A stretch of 52,867 nucleotides of DNA. Source: Flammeovirgaceae bacterium (GTDB lineage: Bacteria; Bacteroidota; Bacteroidia; Cytophagales; Cyclobacteriaceae). The translations under genes and the position numbers were made by a program. Where the stretch lies: the NCBI GenBank assembly GCA_013204595.1, contig JABMNK010000044.1, positions 1 through 52,867 of the forward strand, given 5' to 3'. A model generated the notes under the pieces. It saw only the letters and a program-made list of their open reading frames with translations, was not told the DNA's origin and ran no database searches. This document shows, one piece after another, positions 1-8,246 of the stretch; positions within the stretch are counted from its first letter, which is position 1, and each line of letters starts with the position of its first letter.

Positions 1-1
1 A

Positions 2-415
2 AACCAATCAGATCAAGACGAAAACAAAGAGCAACAGGATCAAGAACAACAGGATCAAGAACAACAAGATCAAGAACAACAAGATCAAGAACAACAAGAC
101 CAAGAGCAACAAGATCAGGACGGTGACGCCGACGAAAAAAAGGAACAAGAACAAAAAGAAGCCGCTGATCAACAAGAAAAAAAACCTGAAGAAGAAGCTA
201 AAGATGCTGAATCAGCGCAAAATGAAGAAGAAGAAAAGGCTGATGAAAATGAGCAAAGAAATCAAGATATTGAACAAAAATTGCAAGAAATGAACATTAG
301 TCCTGAAAAGGCAGAAATGATTCTAGAGGCAATGAAAAATGGTGAGATTCAATATATTCAACAGCAAAAGAGAAAACCTACTCAAAAACCTGACAAAGGG
401 AAACCTGATTGGTGA
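2..415 (+). CDS. C-terminal end of a BatC-like TPR protein (partial)
   Basis: Only the 3' end lies in the window; the frame is open from base 2 to the TGA at 413-415. The visible part is extremely Gln/Glu/Asp-rich, starting with five near-identical 15-base repeats that encode DQEQQ (38-112), then an acidic Lys/Glu stretch, and ends with a compact basic tail (ISPEKAEMILEAMKNGEIQY, then a Lys-rich end closing in GKPDW). In Bacteroidota the aerotolerance (Bat) operon protein BatC has TPRs followed by exactly this kind of charged low-complexity region and a short 'ISPE.A..iLeA..n.E' tail, so I infer BatC or a close TPR relative. The TPR part is outside the window, so the call rests on the tail alone. 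Confidence 0.55.
   Translation, partial: NQSDQDENKEQQDQEQQDQEQQDQEQQDQEQQDQEQQDQDGDADEKKEQEQKEAADQQEKKPEEEAKDAESAQNEEEEKADENEQRNQDIEQKLQEMNISPEKAEMILEAMKNGEIQYIQQQKRKPTQKPDKGKPDW
38..112 (+). repeat. 15-bp tandem repeat inside a coding region
   Basis: Five consecutive copies of gatcaagaacaacaa/g, each encoding DQEQQ, in frame with the BatC-like tail. Copies 1-4 differ only in the last base; copy 5 has two further synonymous changes, and a degenerate sixth copy follows. In-frame repeats of this purity are prone to copy-number change by slippage. Confidence 0.85.
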
Positions 416-457
416 TTTTTAAATATTTTTCAACAGTGAATTAACTAAAAATCTAAA

Positions 458-1636
458 ATGGAAGAAGTTTACGTCCTCTCAGCCGTAAGAACACCCTTGG
501 GTAGTTTTGGGGGTAGTTTATCTAGCTTTACAGCCATCGAATTAGGGGCCCTCGCGATAACCGGAGCCCTCACCAATGCTGTACTAGTTCCCTCAGAAGT
601 AAATGAAGTCATCTTAGGAAATGTATTAAGCGCAGGACTGGGGCAAGCACCCGCACGTCAAGCAGCCATCAAGGCAGGTATTGGCTACAATGTACCCTGT
701 ACCACCATTAATAAGGTATGCGCGTCAGGCATGAAAGCAGTTATGATGGGGGCACAATCTATTATGTTAGGCTTAGCAGATGTCGTAGTTGCCGGGGGAA
801 TGGAATCCATGTCTAATGTGCCTTTTTATATTCCAAAAGCGCGCTATGGCTATAAATACGGACATGGGCAACTTATTGATGGGCTAATGCACGATGGGCT
901 ATGGGAAGCCTATCACCATTTTCCAATGGGTAATTGCGCTGATCATACGGCTAAGGAAATGGGAATCTCAAGGCAAGACCAAGATCAGTATGCCATTCGT
1001 TCGTACAAGAGAGCTACAGCAGCATCAGAAGCTGGGAAATTCAAGAATGAGATCATCCCTATCGTGATTCCTCAACGAAATGGAGAACCCATAATAATGG
1101 ATCAAGATGAAGAATATAAACAAGTGAAATTTGATAAAATCCCCTATCTAAAGCCAGTTTTCGACCCAGCGGGAACGGTTACAGCAGCCAACGCTTCGAC
1201 CATTAATGACGGTGCAGCTGTCCTTATTCTAATCGGGAAGAAAAAAATGATTGAACTTGGGCTCAAACCAATTGCCAAAATTCGCGGTTTTGCAGATGCC
1301 GCGCAAGCACCTTTATGGTTTACCACAACCCCCTCTTTGGCTATTCCAAAAGCACTCAATCATGCCGGCATCAAATCAACAGAAGTTGATTTTTATGAAA
1401 TTAATGAAGCCTTTTCCGTAGTGGCTATAGCCAACTGTCAGCTATTGAATTTGAACCCCGAAAAGGTAAATATATACGGAGGGGCTGTAGCACTTGGCCA
1501 TCCATTAGGTGCTTCTGGCACCCGGATCATCACTACCTTGAACTCCGTACTACAAGATAAAGCAGGAACTATTGGCGTAGCGAGTATTTGTAATGGTGGC
1601 GGTGGGGCATCGGCCATCGTTATTGAAAAAGTATGA
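458..1636 (+). CDS. acetyl-CoA C-acyltransferase (thiolase)
   Basis: Thiolase-superfamily enzyme of 392 residues, the usual length, which condenses two acetyl-CoA or cleaves 3-ketoacyl-CoA with CoA. All signatures are present: the acylated cysteine in NKVCASGMK (C88), the NEAF motif, the active-site histidine in GHPLGASGTR (H348), and the second cysteine in CNGGGGAS (C378). The short form and the C-terminal Gly-rich motif fit the biosynthetic/degradative acetyl-CoA acetyltransferase group (AtoB/PhaA/FadA-like), but substrate chain length cannot be read from sequence. The gene stands alone between the BatC-like gene (42-base gap) and a MORN-like gene, with no other fatty-acid genes next to it. 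Cytoplasmic. Confidence 0.93.
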   Translation: MEEVYVLSAVRTPLGSFGGSLSSFTAIELGALAITGALTNAVLVPSEVNEVILGNVLSAGLGQAPARQAAIKAGIGYNVPCTTINKVCASGMKAVMMGAQSIMLGLADVVVAGGMESMSNVPFYIPKARYGYKYGHGQLIDGLMHDGLWEAYHHFPMGNCADHTAKEMGISRQDQDQYAIRSYKRATAASEAGKFKNEIIPIVIPQRNGEPIIMDQDEEYKQVKFDKIPYLKPVFDPAGTVTAANASTINDGAAVLILIGKKKMIELGLKPIAKIRGFADAAQAPLWFTTTPSLAIPKALNHAGIKSTEVDFYEINEAFSVVAIANCQLLNLNPEKVNIYGGAVALGHPLGASGTRIITTLNSVLQDKAGTIGVASICNGGGGASAIVIEKV

Positions 1637-1686
1637 TTGTTTTTTTGTACTATTTTAGCATAGAAAAAATTTAACTTATTTAAGTA

Positions 1687-3006
1687 ATGAGGGCAAGCCT
1701 TCTCCTTAGTTTATTATGTCTTTTCGAGTTATGCTGGAGTCAAGAAGTAGTGAGAAACTATTATGAAGAGGATGAACGCACACTAAATGAAGAATATTTT
1801 ATCATTTGGAAGGATACAGCGGTACTGCACGGCCCTTATAAAAAGCATGATTTAGAAGGAAATGTGATTGTAAAAGGTGCCTATGAAGGTAATTTGAAGA
1901 CTGGTCTTTTTACGAATTATTACCCAAATGGTAAAATTCAAAGGACAACTCACTATAAAAAAGGACTAAAGGAGGGTGCCACCTTTGTTTATAACCTAAA
2001 TGGAGAAGTCATTCAAGAAGCCACTTTCAGGCAAGATACCCTTACAGGTCAGGTGAGATTATATGATGAGGCAGGTGGCGTTAAAGGAAGCTCAGCCTTC
2101 GAAGATGGAAAACCTCAAGGAATGGTGACTACTTATTATACCAATGGGAATAAAAAAGAAGAAATAAATTATGAAGGCGGTAAGCCCAATGGCATTACTC
2201 GACAATTTTATAATACAGGCGTTATCATGTTAGAAGCCGAATACCAAGACGGCCTATTAAACGGCATTTACAAGACTTTTTACCCCAATGCTCGTTTAGA
2301 AATGGAAGTTTTCAATGATCGGGGTAAATTATCTGGATATATCAAAAAATATTATGATACCGGTCAACTTGCCTCTGTCGGGAATTATCGAAATGGACTA
2401 TTGGAAGGCGCCTATTTATCTTATCATCCTGATGGGTCCATTAAAGCTGAATTAAATTATGATGATGGATTGCTATTGGGCGAGAATACCGAATATTATC
2501 CCAGCGGTCAAGTCATGAAAGTATCCCAATTTTCAAATAAAGGGCTCACTGGCGTCATTTCAGAATATCATCCCAATGGAACACTAGCAATAGAAAAATT
2601 CCTTAAAAATCAACTACCCTATGGCACCTGGCGTTATTTTTCTAAAAAAGGTATCTTAACCAAAATTGAGCCATTCGAGCTTGGGAAACACAATGGGGTC
2701 ATTATTAAATTTAAGGATAGCGACACCCTTTCTACTCAAACCTATGTGAATGGCATAAAGTCAGGTCAATGGCACACTTTCTATGAAAATGGCAATGCAA
2801 AAACATGGGCAACTTACAAATTCAACAATTTAGAAGGCGTCTTCACCCATTTTCATGAAAATGGAAAAAAATCTTACACAGGAAACTTTTATCGCGGCAG
2901 AAGAGTGGGACAATGGACCTACTATTCAACAAAAGAAAAGGCGATATTAATTGAAACATATAAGAATGGTGAATTAATTTCGAAAGAAGTGTTAAACCAC
3001 TCTTAA
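1687..3006 (+). CDS. exported MORN-like (YwqK-type) repeat protein
   Basis: A 439-residue protein with an N-terminal signal peptide (hydrophobic residues 4-17, cleavage likely after CWS-Q). The rest consists of about fourteen imperfect repeats of roughly 20-25 residues with the pattern 'G.y..yypnG....e..y..G...G', as in MORN_2/YwqK proteins (for example GLFTNYYPNGKIQ and GAYLSYHPDGSIK). These repeats form beta-hairpin ladders and are common in Bacteroidota exported proteins; 'antitoxin YwqK' labels on such proteins reflect homology to a B. subtilis protein and do not prove an antitoxin role. No enzymatic motif is seen. It lies 42 bases before purC on the same strand. Function unknown. Confidence 0.8.
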   Translation: MRASLLLSLLCLFELCWSQEVVRNYYEEDERTLNEEYFIIWKDTAVLHGPYKKHDLEGNVIVKGAYEGNLKTGLFTNYYPNGKIQRTTHYKKGLKEGATFVYNLNGEVIQEATFRQDTLTGQVRLYDEAGGVKGSSAFEDGKPQGMVTTYYTNGNKKEEINYEGGKPNGITRQFYNTGVIMLEAEYQDGLLNGIYKTFYPNARLEMEVFNDRGKLSGYIKKYYDTGQLASVGNYRNGLLEGAYLSYHPDGSIKAELNYDDGLLLGENTEYYPSGQVMKVSQFSNKGLTGVISEYHPNGTLAIEKFLKNQLPYGTWRYFSKKGILTKIEPFELGKHNGVIIKFKDSDTLSTQTYVNGIKSGQWHTFYENGNAKTWATYKFNNLEGVFTHFHENGKKSYTGNFYRGRRVGQWTYYSTKEKAILIETYKNGELISKEVLNHS

Positions 3007-3034
3007 AGAGCATTTATCATCTCATTGAAACGCT

Positions 3035-3042
3035 TATATTTG
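3035..3042 (+). promoter_or_regulatory. TAnnTTTG -7 box ahead of purC
   Basis: TATATTTG matches the Bacteroidota -7 consensus TAnnTTTG and ends six bases before the ATG at 3049. Transcription would therefore start almost at the start codon. No convincing -33 TTTG is seen at the expected distance. Confidence 0.5.
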
Positions 3043-3048
3043 TCCAAA

Positions 3049-3987
3049 ATGAACCAAGGTATTAAATATACTGATTTTAATTTTCCAAACCAGACAGGAA
3101 AATATCAAGGAAAAGTCCGAGACGTCTACTTTTTAAATGATGTGCTGGTAATGGTCGCAAGTGATCGCATTTCTGCATTTGATGTAGTATTGCCCCCTGC
3201 GATTCCCTACAAGGGGCAAGTACTTAATCAAATTGCCGCTAAATTTTTGCGCGCCACCAAAGACATTGTTCCAAACTGGGTCCTTTCAGTGCCCGATTCC
3301 AACGTCACTATCGGTAAAAAATGCGAACCATTTCCTGTAGAAATGGTCATCAGGGGGTATTTGGCAGGGCATGCTTGGCGTGAATATCAATCAGGGAAAA
3401 GAGTACTTTGTGGGGTAGCATTACCAGATGGATTAACTGAAAACGATCCATTTCCTGTACCTATTATTACGCCAACAACAAAAGCACACGTAGGCCATGA
3501 CATGGATATCTCAAAAACAGAAATCCTTCAGCAGGGATTAATTGAGGCCTCAGTTTATAAGGACTTGGAGCATTATACGCATGCATTATATCAAAGAGGG
3601 ACGGAAATGGCTAAAGCTCAAGGCCTTATTTTGGTGGATACCAAATATGAATTTGGACTCTTTAATAATGAAATAACATTGATTGACGAAATTCACACAC
3701 CCGATTCATCAAGGTATTTTTATCTAGATTCCTACCTAGACCTTCAGAAAAAAAATCTTCCACAACGCCAATTATCGAAGGAATTTGTTAGAAAATGGCT
3801 AATTGAACATGATTTCCAAGGTATTGAAGGGCAAATTATTCCAGAAATGTCCCAACAATTTATACAATCTGTTTCGGATAGATATATTGAATTATACGAA
3901 AAAATAACGGGCGAGCCTTTTATTAAATCAACTCAAGACGATATTATTAAGCGCATTGAACATAATGTTTTAAATTGGAACTTATAA
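3049..3987 (+). CDS. purC: phosphoribosylaminoimidazole-succinocarboxamide synthase
   Basis: SAICAR synthase of de novo purine biosynthesis: joins CAIR and aspartate with ATP hydrolysis. Family signatures include GKVRDVY near the N-terminus, [10 protein letters not shown], the [15 protein letters not shown] segment and [10 protein letters not shown] chose the ATG at 3049 (312 residues) because the reading frame's upstream TTG (3025) would put an unusual extension across a -7 promoter box at 3035-3042. It is followed one base later by the STAS gene, then rnz and a YhhQ-type gene, forming a probable four-gene transcript. No other pur genes are in the window. Confidence 0.95.
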   Translation: MNQGIKYTDFNFPNQTGKYQGKVRDVYFLNDVLVMVASDRISAFDVVLPPAIPYKGQVLNQIAAKFLRATKDIVPNWVLSVPDSNVTIGKKCEPFPVEMVIRGYLAGHAWREYQSGKRVLCGVALPDGLTENDPFPVPIITPTTKAHVGHDMDISKTEILQQGLIEASVYKDLEHYTHALYQRGTEMAKAQGLILVDTKYEFGLFNNEITLIDEIHTPDSSRYFYLDSYLDLQKKNLPQRQLSKEFVRKWLIEHDFQGIEGQIIPEMSQQFIQSVSDRYIELYEKITGEPFIKSTQDDIIKRIEHNVLNWNL

Positions 3988-3988
3988 G

Positions 3989-4360
3989 ATGAAATACCAT
4001 ATCGATAAACAAGCGCAATATGCGGTGGTGACAGTTGAAGAAAAGATTTTAAACACCCATTTGTCACCCGATCTTAAAGCCATTTTTATTGATCTAGAAA
4101 GTGAAGGGTTTCAATATGTGATCATGGATATGTCACATATTAATTATTCCGACTCCTCTGGATTAAGTGCGTTAATCGCTGGAAACAGGCGTTTTAGTAG
4201 CCTTGGTGCATTTGTTATCTGTGGCCTGAATGACCATGTTGAAAAACTAATCATCATCAGCCAACTAGACAAAATATTAGATATTGTTCCCACAAGGGAA
4301 GAAGCAGCAGAATCAGTCATACTGACTGTGCTAGAAAAAAAACTTCAGAACGAATCATAA
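3989..4360 (+). CDS. STAS-domain protein (anti-sigma factor antagonist type)
   Basis: A 123-residue single-domain STAS protein. The motif YSDSSGLSALI (DSSG at residues 55-58) is the phosphorylation-site loop of SpoIIAA/RsbV-type anti-anti-sigma factors, and the beta-alpha pattern over residues 10-115 fits one STAS fold. Such proteins bind a HPK-like serine kinase/anti-sigma factor when dephosphorylated. No partner kinase or phosphatase lies nearby. It sits between purC (1-base gap) and rnz (rnz's TTG follows the stop directly), which implies co-transcription. In Bacteroidota a STAS protein is often found next to rnz, so the link may be conserved, but its target is unknown. Confidence 0.82.
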   Translation: MKYHIDKQAQYAVVTVEEKILNTHLSPDLKAIFIDLESEGFQYVIMDMSHINYSDSSGLSALIAGNRRFSSLGAFVICGLNDHVEKLIIISQLDKILDIVPTREEAAESVILTVLEKKLQNES

Positions 4361-5278
4361 TTGTCCATCTCTGTAAAAATATTAGGATCAAATTCGGCGT
4401 CATTTGCACATAATAGACATCAAACTTCCCAAGTTGTCGAAATTGATAATATTTTTTTTTTAGTCGACTGTGGAGAGGGTACTCAGATTCAAGCCAAACG
4501 ATACAATGTTAAAATCTCAAAGATTGATTATATCCTGATCAGTCATCTCCATGGCGATCATTATTATGGCTTAATTGGTCTTATTTCCACCATGCATCTT
4601 TATGGCAGAAGAAAAACGCTTACACTTATCGGCCCTCCTGGGTTGCTTGAAATAATTACCCTCCAACTCAAGCATTCAGGAACCAATTTAGCATTCAAAA
4701 TAAATTTAATAGAATGGAAGGTCGGTATACAAGAATTGATTTTGGACTTACCCAAGTTAACCATTAAAACCATTCCAATGAATCATTCGATTTCCTGCTC
4801 AGGATATCTTTTTGAGGAAAAAGAAAATTTGAGAAGGCTTAATGTCAATTGTTTACCTGAGCAATTAACACCGTTTGAGATAAAGACTCTAAAATCTGGA
4901 GCAGATCTATTAAATGCCGATGGTAGCGTGAGGTACGTAAATCAATTGGTGACGCTCCCACCAAAAAAACATGACTCTTATGCCTTTTGCTCAGATACTA
5001 GACACCAACCTGAAATATTGAATTGGATCAAAGGTGTAGATCTCTTGTATCATGAAACCACTTTTATGAATGACCTGGTGCAGCGTGCTCAAAAAACATA
5101 TCACAGCACTACCAATCAAGCAGGTCAACTAGCTGCTGCTGCCAAAGTCAAAAAATTAATTATTGGTCATTTTTCAACCCGATATAGAGATTTGACTCCG
5201 CTACTTGATGAAGTAAAAGCCTGTTTTGACAAAACCTATCTTGCTACAGAAGGAAGTATATTTAAAACAGATGACTAA
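4361..5278 (+). CDS. rnz: ribonuclease Z
   Basis: tRNA 3'-processing endonuclease of the metallo-beta-lactamase fold, 305 residues. The zinc motif HLHGDHYYG is present, with further metal ligands in the NHS (IPMNHSI), SDTR and IGHFSTRY motifs typical of RNase Z; HETTF follows the SDT region. The start must be the TTG at 4361, which follows the STAS gene's TAA without a gap, because the first in-frame ATG lies about 77 codons in, behind the zinc motif. The 3' end overlaps the next gene by eight bases. Cytoplasmic; removes 3' trailers from tRNA precursors. Confidence 0.93.
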   Translation: MSISVKILGSNSASFAHNRHQTSQVVEIDNIFFLVDCGEGTQIQAKRYNVKISKIDYILISHLHGDHYYGLIGLISTMHLYGRRKTLTLIGPPGLLEIITLQLKHSGTNLAFKINLIEWKVGIQELILDLPKLTIKTIPMNHSISCSGYLFEEKENLRRLNVNCLPEQLTPFEIKTLKSGADLLNADGSVRYVNQLVTLPPKKHDSYAFCSDTRHQPEILNWIKGVDLLYHETTFMNDLVQRAQKTYHSTTNQAGQLAAAAKVKKLIIGHFSTRYRDLTPLLDEVKACFDKTYLATEGSIFKTDD

Positions 5279-6077
5279 TCAATCAAAGACCGAAAAGAAG
5301 CAGCATTTATTCCTAATGCTATCGGGCATTTTTCTCACCAACGCCTTGTTGGCAGAGATGGTTGGTGTTAAAATTTTTTCTGCTGAAAAACTACTAAGAT
5401 TGCCGCACGCCAATATTGAAATTTTAGGGTTTCTCTTAGATTTTAACCTTACAGCCGGAGTGGTCTTGTGGCCGGTTGTTTTTTTAAGTACTGATATAAT
5501 CAATGAATACTTTGGAAAAGAAGGAATCAAAAAAATAAGTCTGATGACGGCCGGGTTTATTGCCTTTTCTTTTGTCATCATTTACCTTATAACCTTACTT
5601 CCACCTGCCCAGTTTTGGTTGAAAATAAACGATCAGGATAACTTAGGCAACAACTTTAATATTGACTACGCATTTACAAAAATATTCACGCAAGGATTAG
5701 GGATCATCGTAGGTAGCTTGACTGCCTTTCTTTTAGGCCAATTTCTAGATGTGTTTATATTCCAAAAACTTCGTCGCTTAACCGGATCCAAAATGATTTG
5801 GTTGCGGGCGACAGGCTCCACGTTGATCTCCCAGCTAATAGATAGCTTCGTCGTATTATCGATTGCCTTTTATTTTCTTGCCCCTGAGGAAAATAGATGG
5901 CCTATTTCTCAGGTACTCGCTGTTGGCAGCATCAACTATATTTTTAAGTTTATCATAGCATTGCTAAGTACCCCAATCATCTATTTTGGACATTATCTAA
6001 TTGAAAATTATTTAGGTCATGAATTGTCTCAAGAAATGTCTAATGAGGCGGCTCAAAAAAGTAACTCTTTTTTTTAA
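5271..6077 (+). CDS. YhhQ-type queuosine precursor transporter
   Basis: Integral membrane protein of 268 residues in the VUT/YhhQ family, which imports queuosine precursors such as preQ0/preQ1 in characterised members. Visible features are about six hydrophobic segments, the family's conserved STDIINEYFGKEGIKK near the start of helix 2-3, and RATGSTLISQLIDSFVVL in the centre. I chose ATG 5271, which overlaps the rnz stop (ATGACTAA), over the upstream TTG at 5226. It is the last gene of the purC-STAS-rnz run; pairing a tRNA-base precursor transporter with a tRNA-processing enzyme is functionally sensible. Confidence 0.88.
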   Translation: MTNQSKTEKKQHLFLMLSGIFLTNALLAEMVGVKIFSAEKLLRLPHANIEILGFLLDFNLTAGVVLWPVVFLSTDIINEYFGKEGIKKISLMTAGFIAFSFVIIYLITLLPPAQFWLKINDQDNLGNNFNIDYAFTKIFTQGLGIIVGSLTAFLLGQFLDVFIFQKLRRLTGSKMIWLRATGSTLISQLIDSFVVLSIAFYFLAPEENRWPISQVLAVGSINYIFKFIIALLSTPIIYFGHYLIENYLGHELSQEMSNEAAQKSNSFF

Positions 6078-6099
6078 ATTGATCTTTGAAGAATCTTAT

Positions 6100-7344
6100 T
6101 CAAGGAGAGACTCCCTGCAAAAGCAATCCACATAAGTAGGCACCATAAGTACCCACAACATAACCAAACACCGCCAATAACACACCTACAGGGGCTAGAG
6201 AAGGACTGAAATAGGCCGCCACAATTGGGGCAGAGGCGGCCCCCCCTACATTGGCCTGACTACCGACTGCTACAAAAAAGTAGGGCGCCCGTATGATCTT
6301 AGCTACAATCACCAGTAATAAGGCATGAAAACTTATCCATATAAAACCAATCAAAAACAAACCAGGGTTTTCAAAAACAGCCATTATATTCATATTCATT
6401 CCTATAACAGCCACTAACACATACACAAAAATAGTCCCCAGATTAGACGCGCCAGCGCTTTCTAGGGACCTAACCTTAGTAAAGGAAAGCCCTACACCCA
6501 AAGTCGCTGCGATGACCACAATCCAGAAAAAACCAGAAGTCAAACTATAATCTTCCAACTGAGGATAATTTTCACTAAGGAAGGGGGAAATAAGGTCACT
6601 GAAAAAATGAGCAACTCCCGTACATCCAAATCCAATGGCCAATATTTTGATTAAATCACCCAATGATGGAATGCGAGATGATTTCTCTTGAAAAGTGGCC
6701 ATTTTGATCTTGAGCTCCTCAATGGCAGTGTCATCTGCCTTGAGTATTTGATTGATCTGCTTATTTTTACCTATCCCAAACATTACCACCGCTAGCCACA
6801 AATTGCCCATAATAATATCAACAGCTACCATTTTAGAAAACAAACCCCCACTTACATTGAAGACTTCTTTCATCGCAGCCTGATTGGCAGAGCCCCCAAT
6901 CCATGACCCTGCAATAGTGGTCATCCCTCTCCAGATTTCTTCCGTTGGCGGAGCTTCAATGACTCCTGGCGCAACGAATGAAATAAATAATAAAGCAATA
7001 GGTCCACCTAGAATAATACCCACTGACCCAGTTAAAAACATGATTAATGCCTTCGGGCCCAATTTGACCAATTCTTTGAGATCTACCGAAATAGTTAAGA
7101 GCACTAAGCTGGTTGGCAATAGATACCTAGAGGCCATAAAATACAAGTTAGATTCCGTAGGATCTACTACACCAAAACTAAAAAGCAAAGAGGGTAAAAA
7201 ATAACACACCAATACAGTAGGCACCCAACCATAAAATTTTTTCCAAAACAACCGAGGGCTACTCGATGTATGAAAAACAAAGCCTAACACGAGCATTAAC
7301 ATACCAAAAATTACCGCGTCATTGTGAATCATTCCCTCCTTCAT
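6100..7344 (-). CDS. DUF819 family membrane protein
   Basis: A 414-residue polytopic membrane protein with roughly eleven hydrophobic segments. Recognisable DUF819 (YjcL-like) features include SRYLLPTSLVLLTISVDL, GSWIGGSANQAAMKEVF and VGSQANVGGAASAPIVAAYF, the last two being the duplicated Gly/Ala-rich loops typical of secondary transporters of this fold. Substrate is unknown. Start is the ATG at 7344, which overlaps the stop of the Nudix gene as ATGA, so the two are translationally coupled; a longer frame to 7398 only runs into the Nudix gene. Convergent with the YhhQ-type gene, 22 bases apart. Confidence 0.85.
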   Translation of the reverse strand: MKEGMIHNDAVIFGMLMLVLGFVFHTSSSPRLFWKKFYGWVPTVLVCYFLPSLLFSFGVVDPTESNLYFMASRYLLPTSLVLLTISVDLKELVKLGPKALIMFLTGSVGIILGGPIALLFISFVAPGVIEAPPTEEIWRGMTTIAGSWIGGSANQAAMKEVFNVSGGLFSKMVAVDIIMGNLWLAVVMFGIGKNKQINQILKADDTAIEELKIKMATFQEKSSRIPSLGDLIKILAIGFGCTGVAHFFSDLISPFLSENYPQLEDYSLTSGFFWIVVIAATLGVGLSFTKVRSLESAGASNLGTIFVYVLVAVIGMNMNIMAVFENPGLFLIGFIWISFHALLLVIVAKIIRAPYFFVAVGSQANVGGAASAPIVAAYFSPSLAPVGVLLAVFGYVVGTYGAYLCGLLLQGVSP

Positions 7345-7976
7345 GTGTTTTTTATAAGTGTAATTAATTCGCTTAAAATCATAGCCGTAGCACCCCAAAT
7401 AAATCTCTTATCAATATCAAAATAAGGCACCGTCAATTCAACATTCCGAATCTTAATATTCCTTTTCTTTATATTAACTGAGTCCAAAAGTGAACTCAAT
7501 GGTAACTCAATAACTTCAAGAACCTCTTTATTATCTGGAAAGAAGGTAGGTTTTTTATTAAAAAAGCCTACTATAGGTAGCACGCTATGATTAGACGCCT
7601 CGATATGCAAAGAAGTCAACGAGCCTAGCACTCGAATCGTACTTCCTGAAATCCCTATTTCTTCTTCCGTTTCTCTTAGCGCAGTAGCTATTAAGGTTTT
7701 ATCTGCTAACTCTTTTTTTCCGCCAGGGAAACTAATTTGACCACTGTGGATTCCGTCATATTCTGGTCGTTGAATTAAAGGTAGATACCATTCTTTAACC
7801 GCTTCCTTTTGATACAGCATGATCATCACCGCACTTTCCTTTGGAAGGGAATTTAATATGGGTTTTTCAAAATCTGAGTGATTAGCGTAAGCCTTCATCA
7901 GGTATTGCGCCTGCGCTCCTGGCAGTGCTCCTTCTAATCTGGTAATTAATCTTTCAATAAAATCAAATTCCCTCAT
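7341..7976 (-). CDS. Nudix hydrolase, CoA pyrophosphatase type
   Basis: A 211-residue Nudix protein. The Nudix box is clear: GQISFPGGKKELADKTLIAT followed by ALRETEEEIGI, giving the GX5EX7REUXEEXGU pattern. The preceding 'P.....SGQISFPGG' block and the following 'G' and 'LGSLTSLHIEASN' match the NudL/YeaB/PCD1 group, which cleaves CoA and CoA derivatives to 3',5'-ADP and phosphopantetheine. Start is ATG 7976: a TAnnTTTG box lies just upstream, and the TTG at 7985 would overlap it. Coupled by ATGA overlap to the DUF819 gene. Confidence 0.88.
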   Translation of the reverse strand: MREFDFIERLITRLEGALPGAQAQYLMKAYANHSDFEKPILNSLPKESAVMIMLYQKEAVKEWYLPLIQRPEYDGIHSGQISFPGGKKELADKTLIATALRETEEEIGISGSTIRVLGSLTSLHIEASNHSVLPIVGFFNKKPTFFPDNKEVLEVIELPLSSLLDSVNIKKRNIKIRNVELTVPYFDIDKRFIWGATAMILSELITLIKNT

Positions 7977-7982
7977 GATGAT

Positions 7983-7990
7983 CAAAATTA
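7983..7990 (-). promoter_or_regulatory. TAnnTTTG -7 box ahead of the Nudix gene
   Basis: On the minus strand TAATTTTG ends six bases before the ATG at 7976, matching the Bacteroidota -7 consensus and predicting a transcript with virtually no leader. Confidence 0.5.
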
Positions 7991-8033
7991 TGAATTAATA
8001 TCTATTGAGTAATACTATTTTGATTGGGTTGAC

Positions 8034-8246
8034 TTAGGCATATGGAAAAACTACCTCTTCTCTTGGTATTTCGGCTGTTTTTGGCTCACCAGAGATCACC
8101 ACGTTCTTATTTATTGCCTTTCTCGTCTTAATTACTTTATATAAAAGCGTATACTGTAGGTAATCCTTATGATGAATCATTGGATAACAGCACTTTCCTC
8201 TCTTTTTTAAACGAATTTTCTTACACTTTATGCCTTTTCCAGACAA
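8034..8246 (-). CDS. small hypothetical protein
   Basis: A 70-residue ORF that begins 19 bases inside the 3' end of the TPR gene. The N-terminal third is very basic; the C-terminal third (SGEPKTAEIPREEVVFPYA) is non-repetitive and looks protein-like. A second start at residue 23 (MIHHKDYL) would give 48 residues and avoid most of the overlap. No signal peptide, membrane segment or known motif is seen. It could be a real small gene of the TPR operon or chance; homologue conservation would decide. Confidence 0.4.
   Translation of the reverse strand: MSGKGIKCKKIRLKKRGKCCYPMIHHKDYLQYTLLYKVIKTRKAINKNVVISGEPKTAEIPREEVVFPYA

Noticed and set aside
38-112. Short direct repeats resembling a CRISPR array
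   Set aside because: The 15-bp units are contiguous without spacers and in frame with a protein; it is a coding tandem repeat.
1687-3006. Antitoxin of a toxin-antitoxin pair (YwqK label)
   Set aside because: The protein is exported and has no toxin gene beside it; repeats alone do not show an antitoxin.
7345-7398. N-terminal extension of the DUF819 gene
   Set aside because: It would overlap the Nudix gene and adds a non-hydrophobic, atypical stretch; the ATGA-coupled start at 7344 is better.
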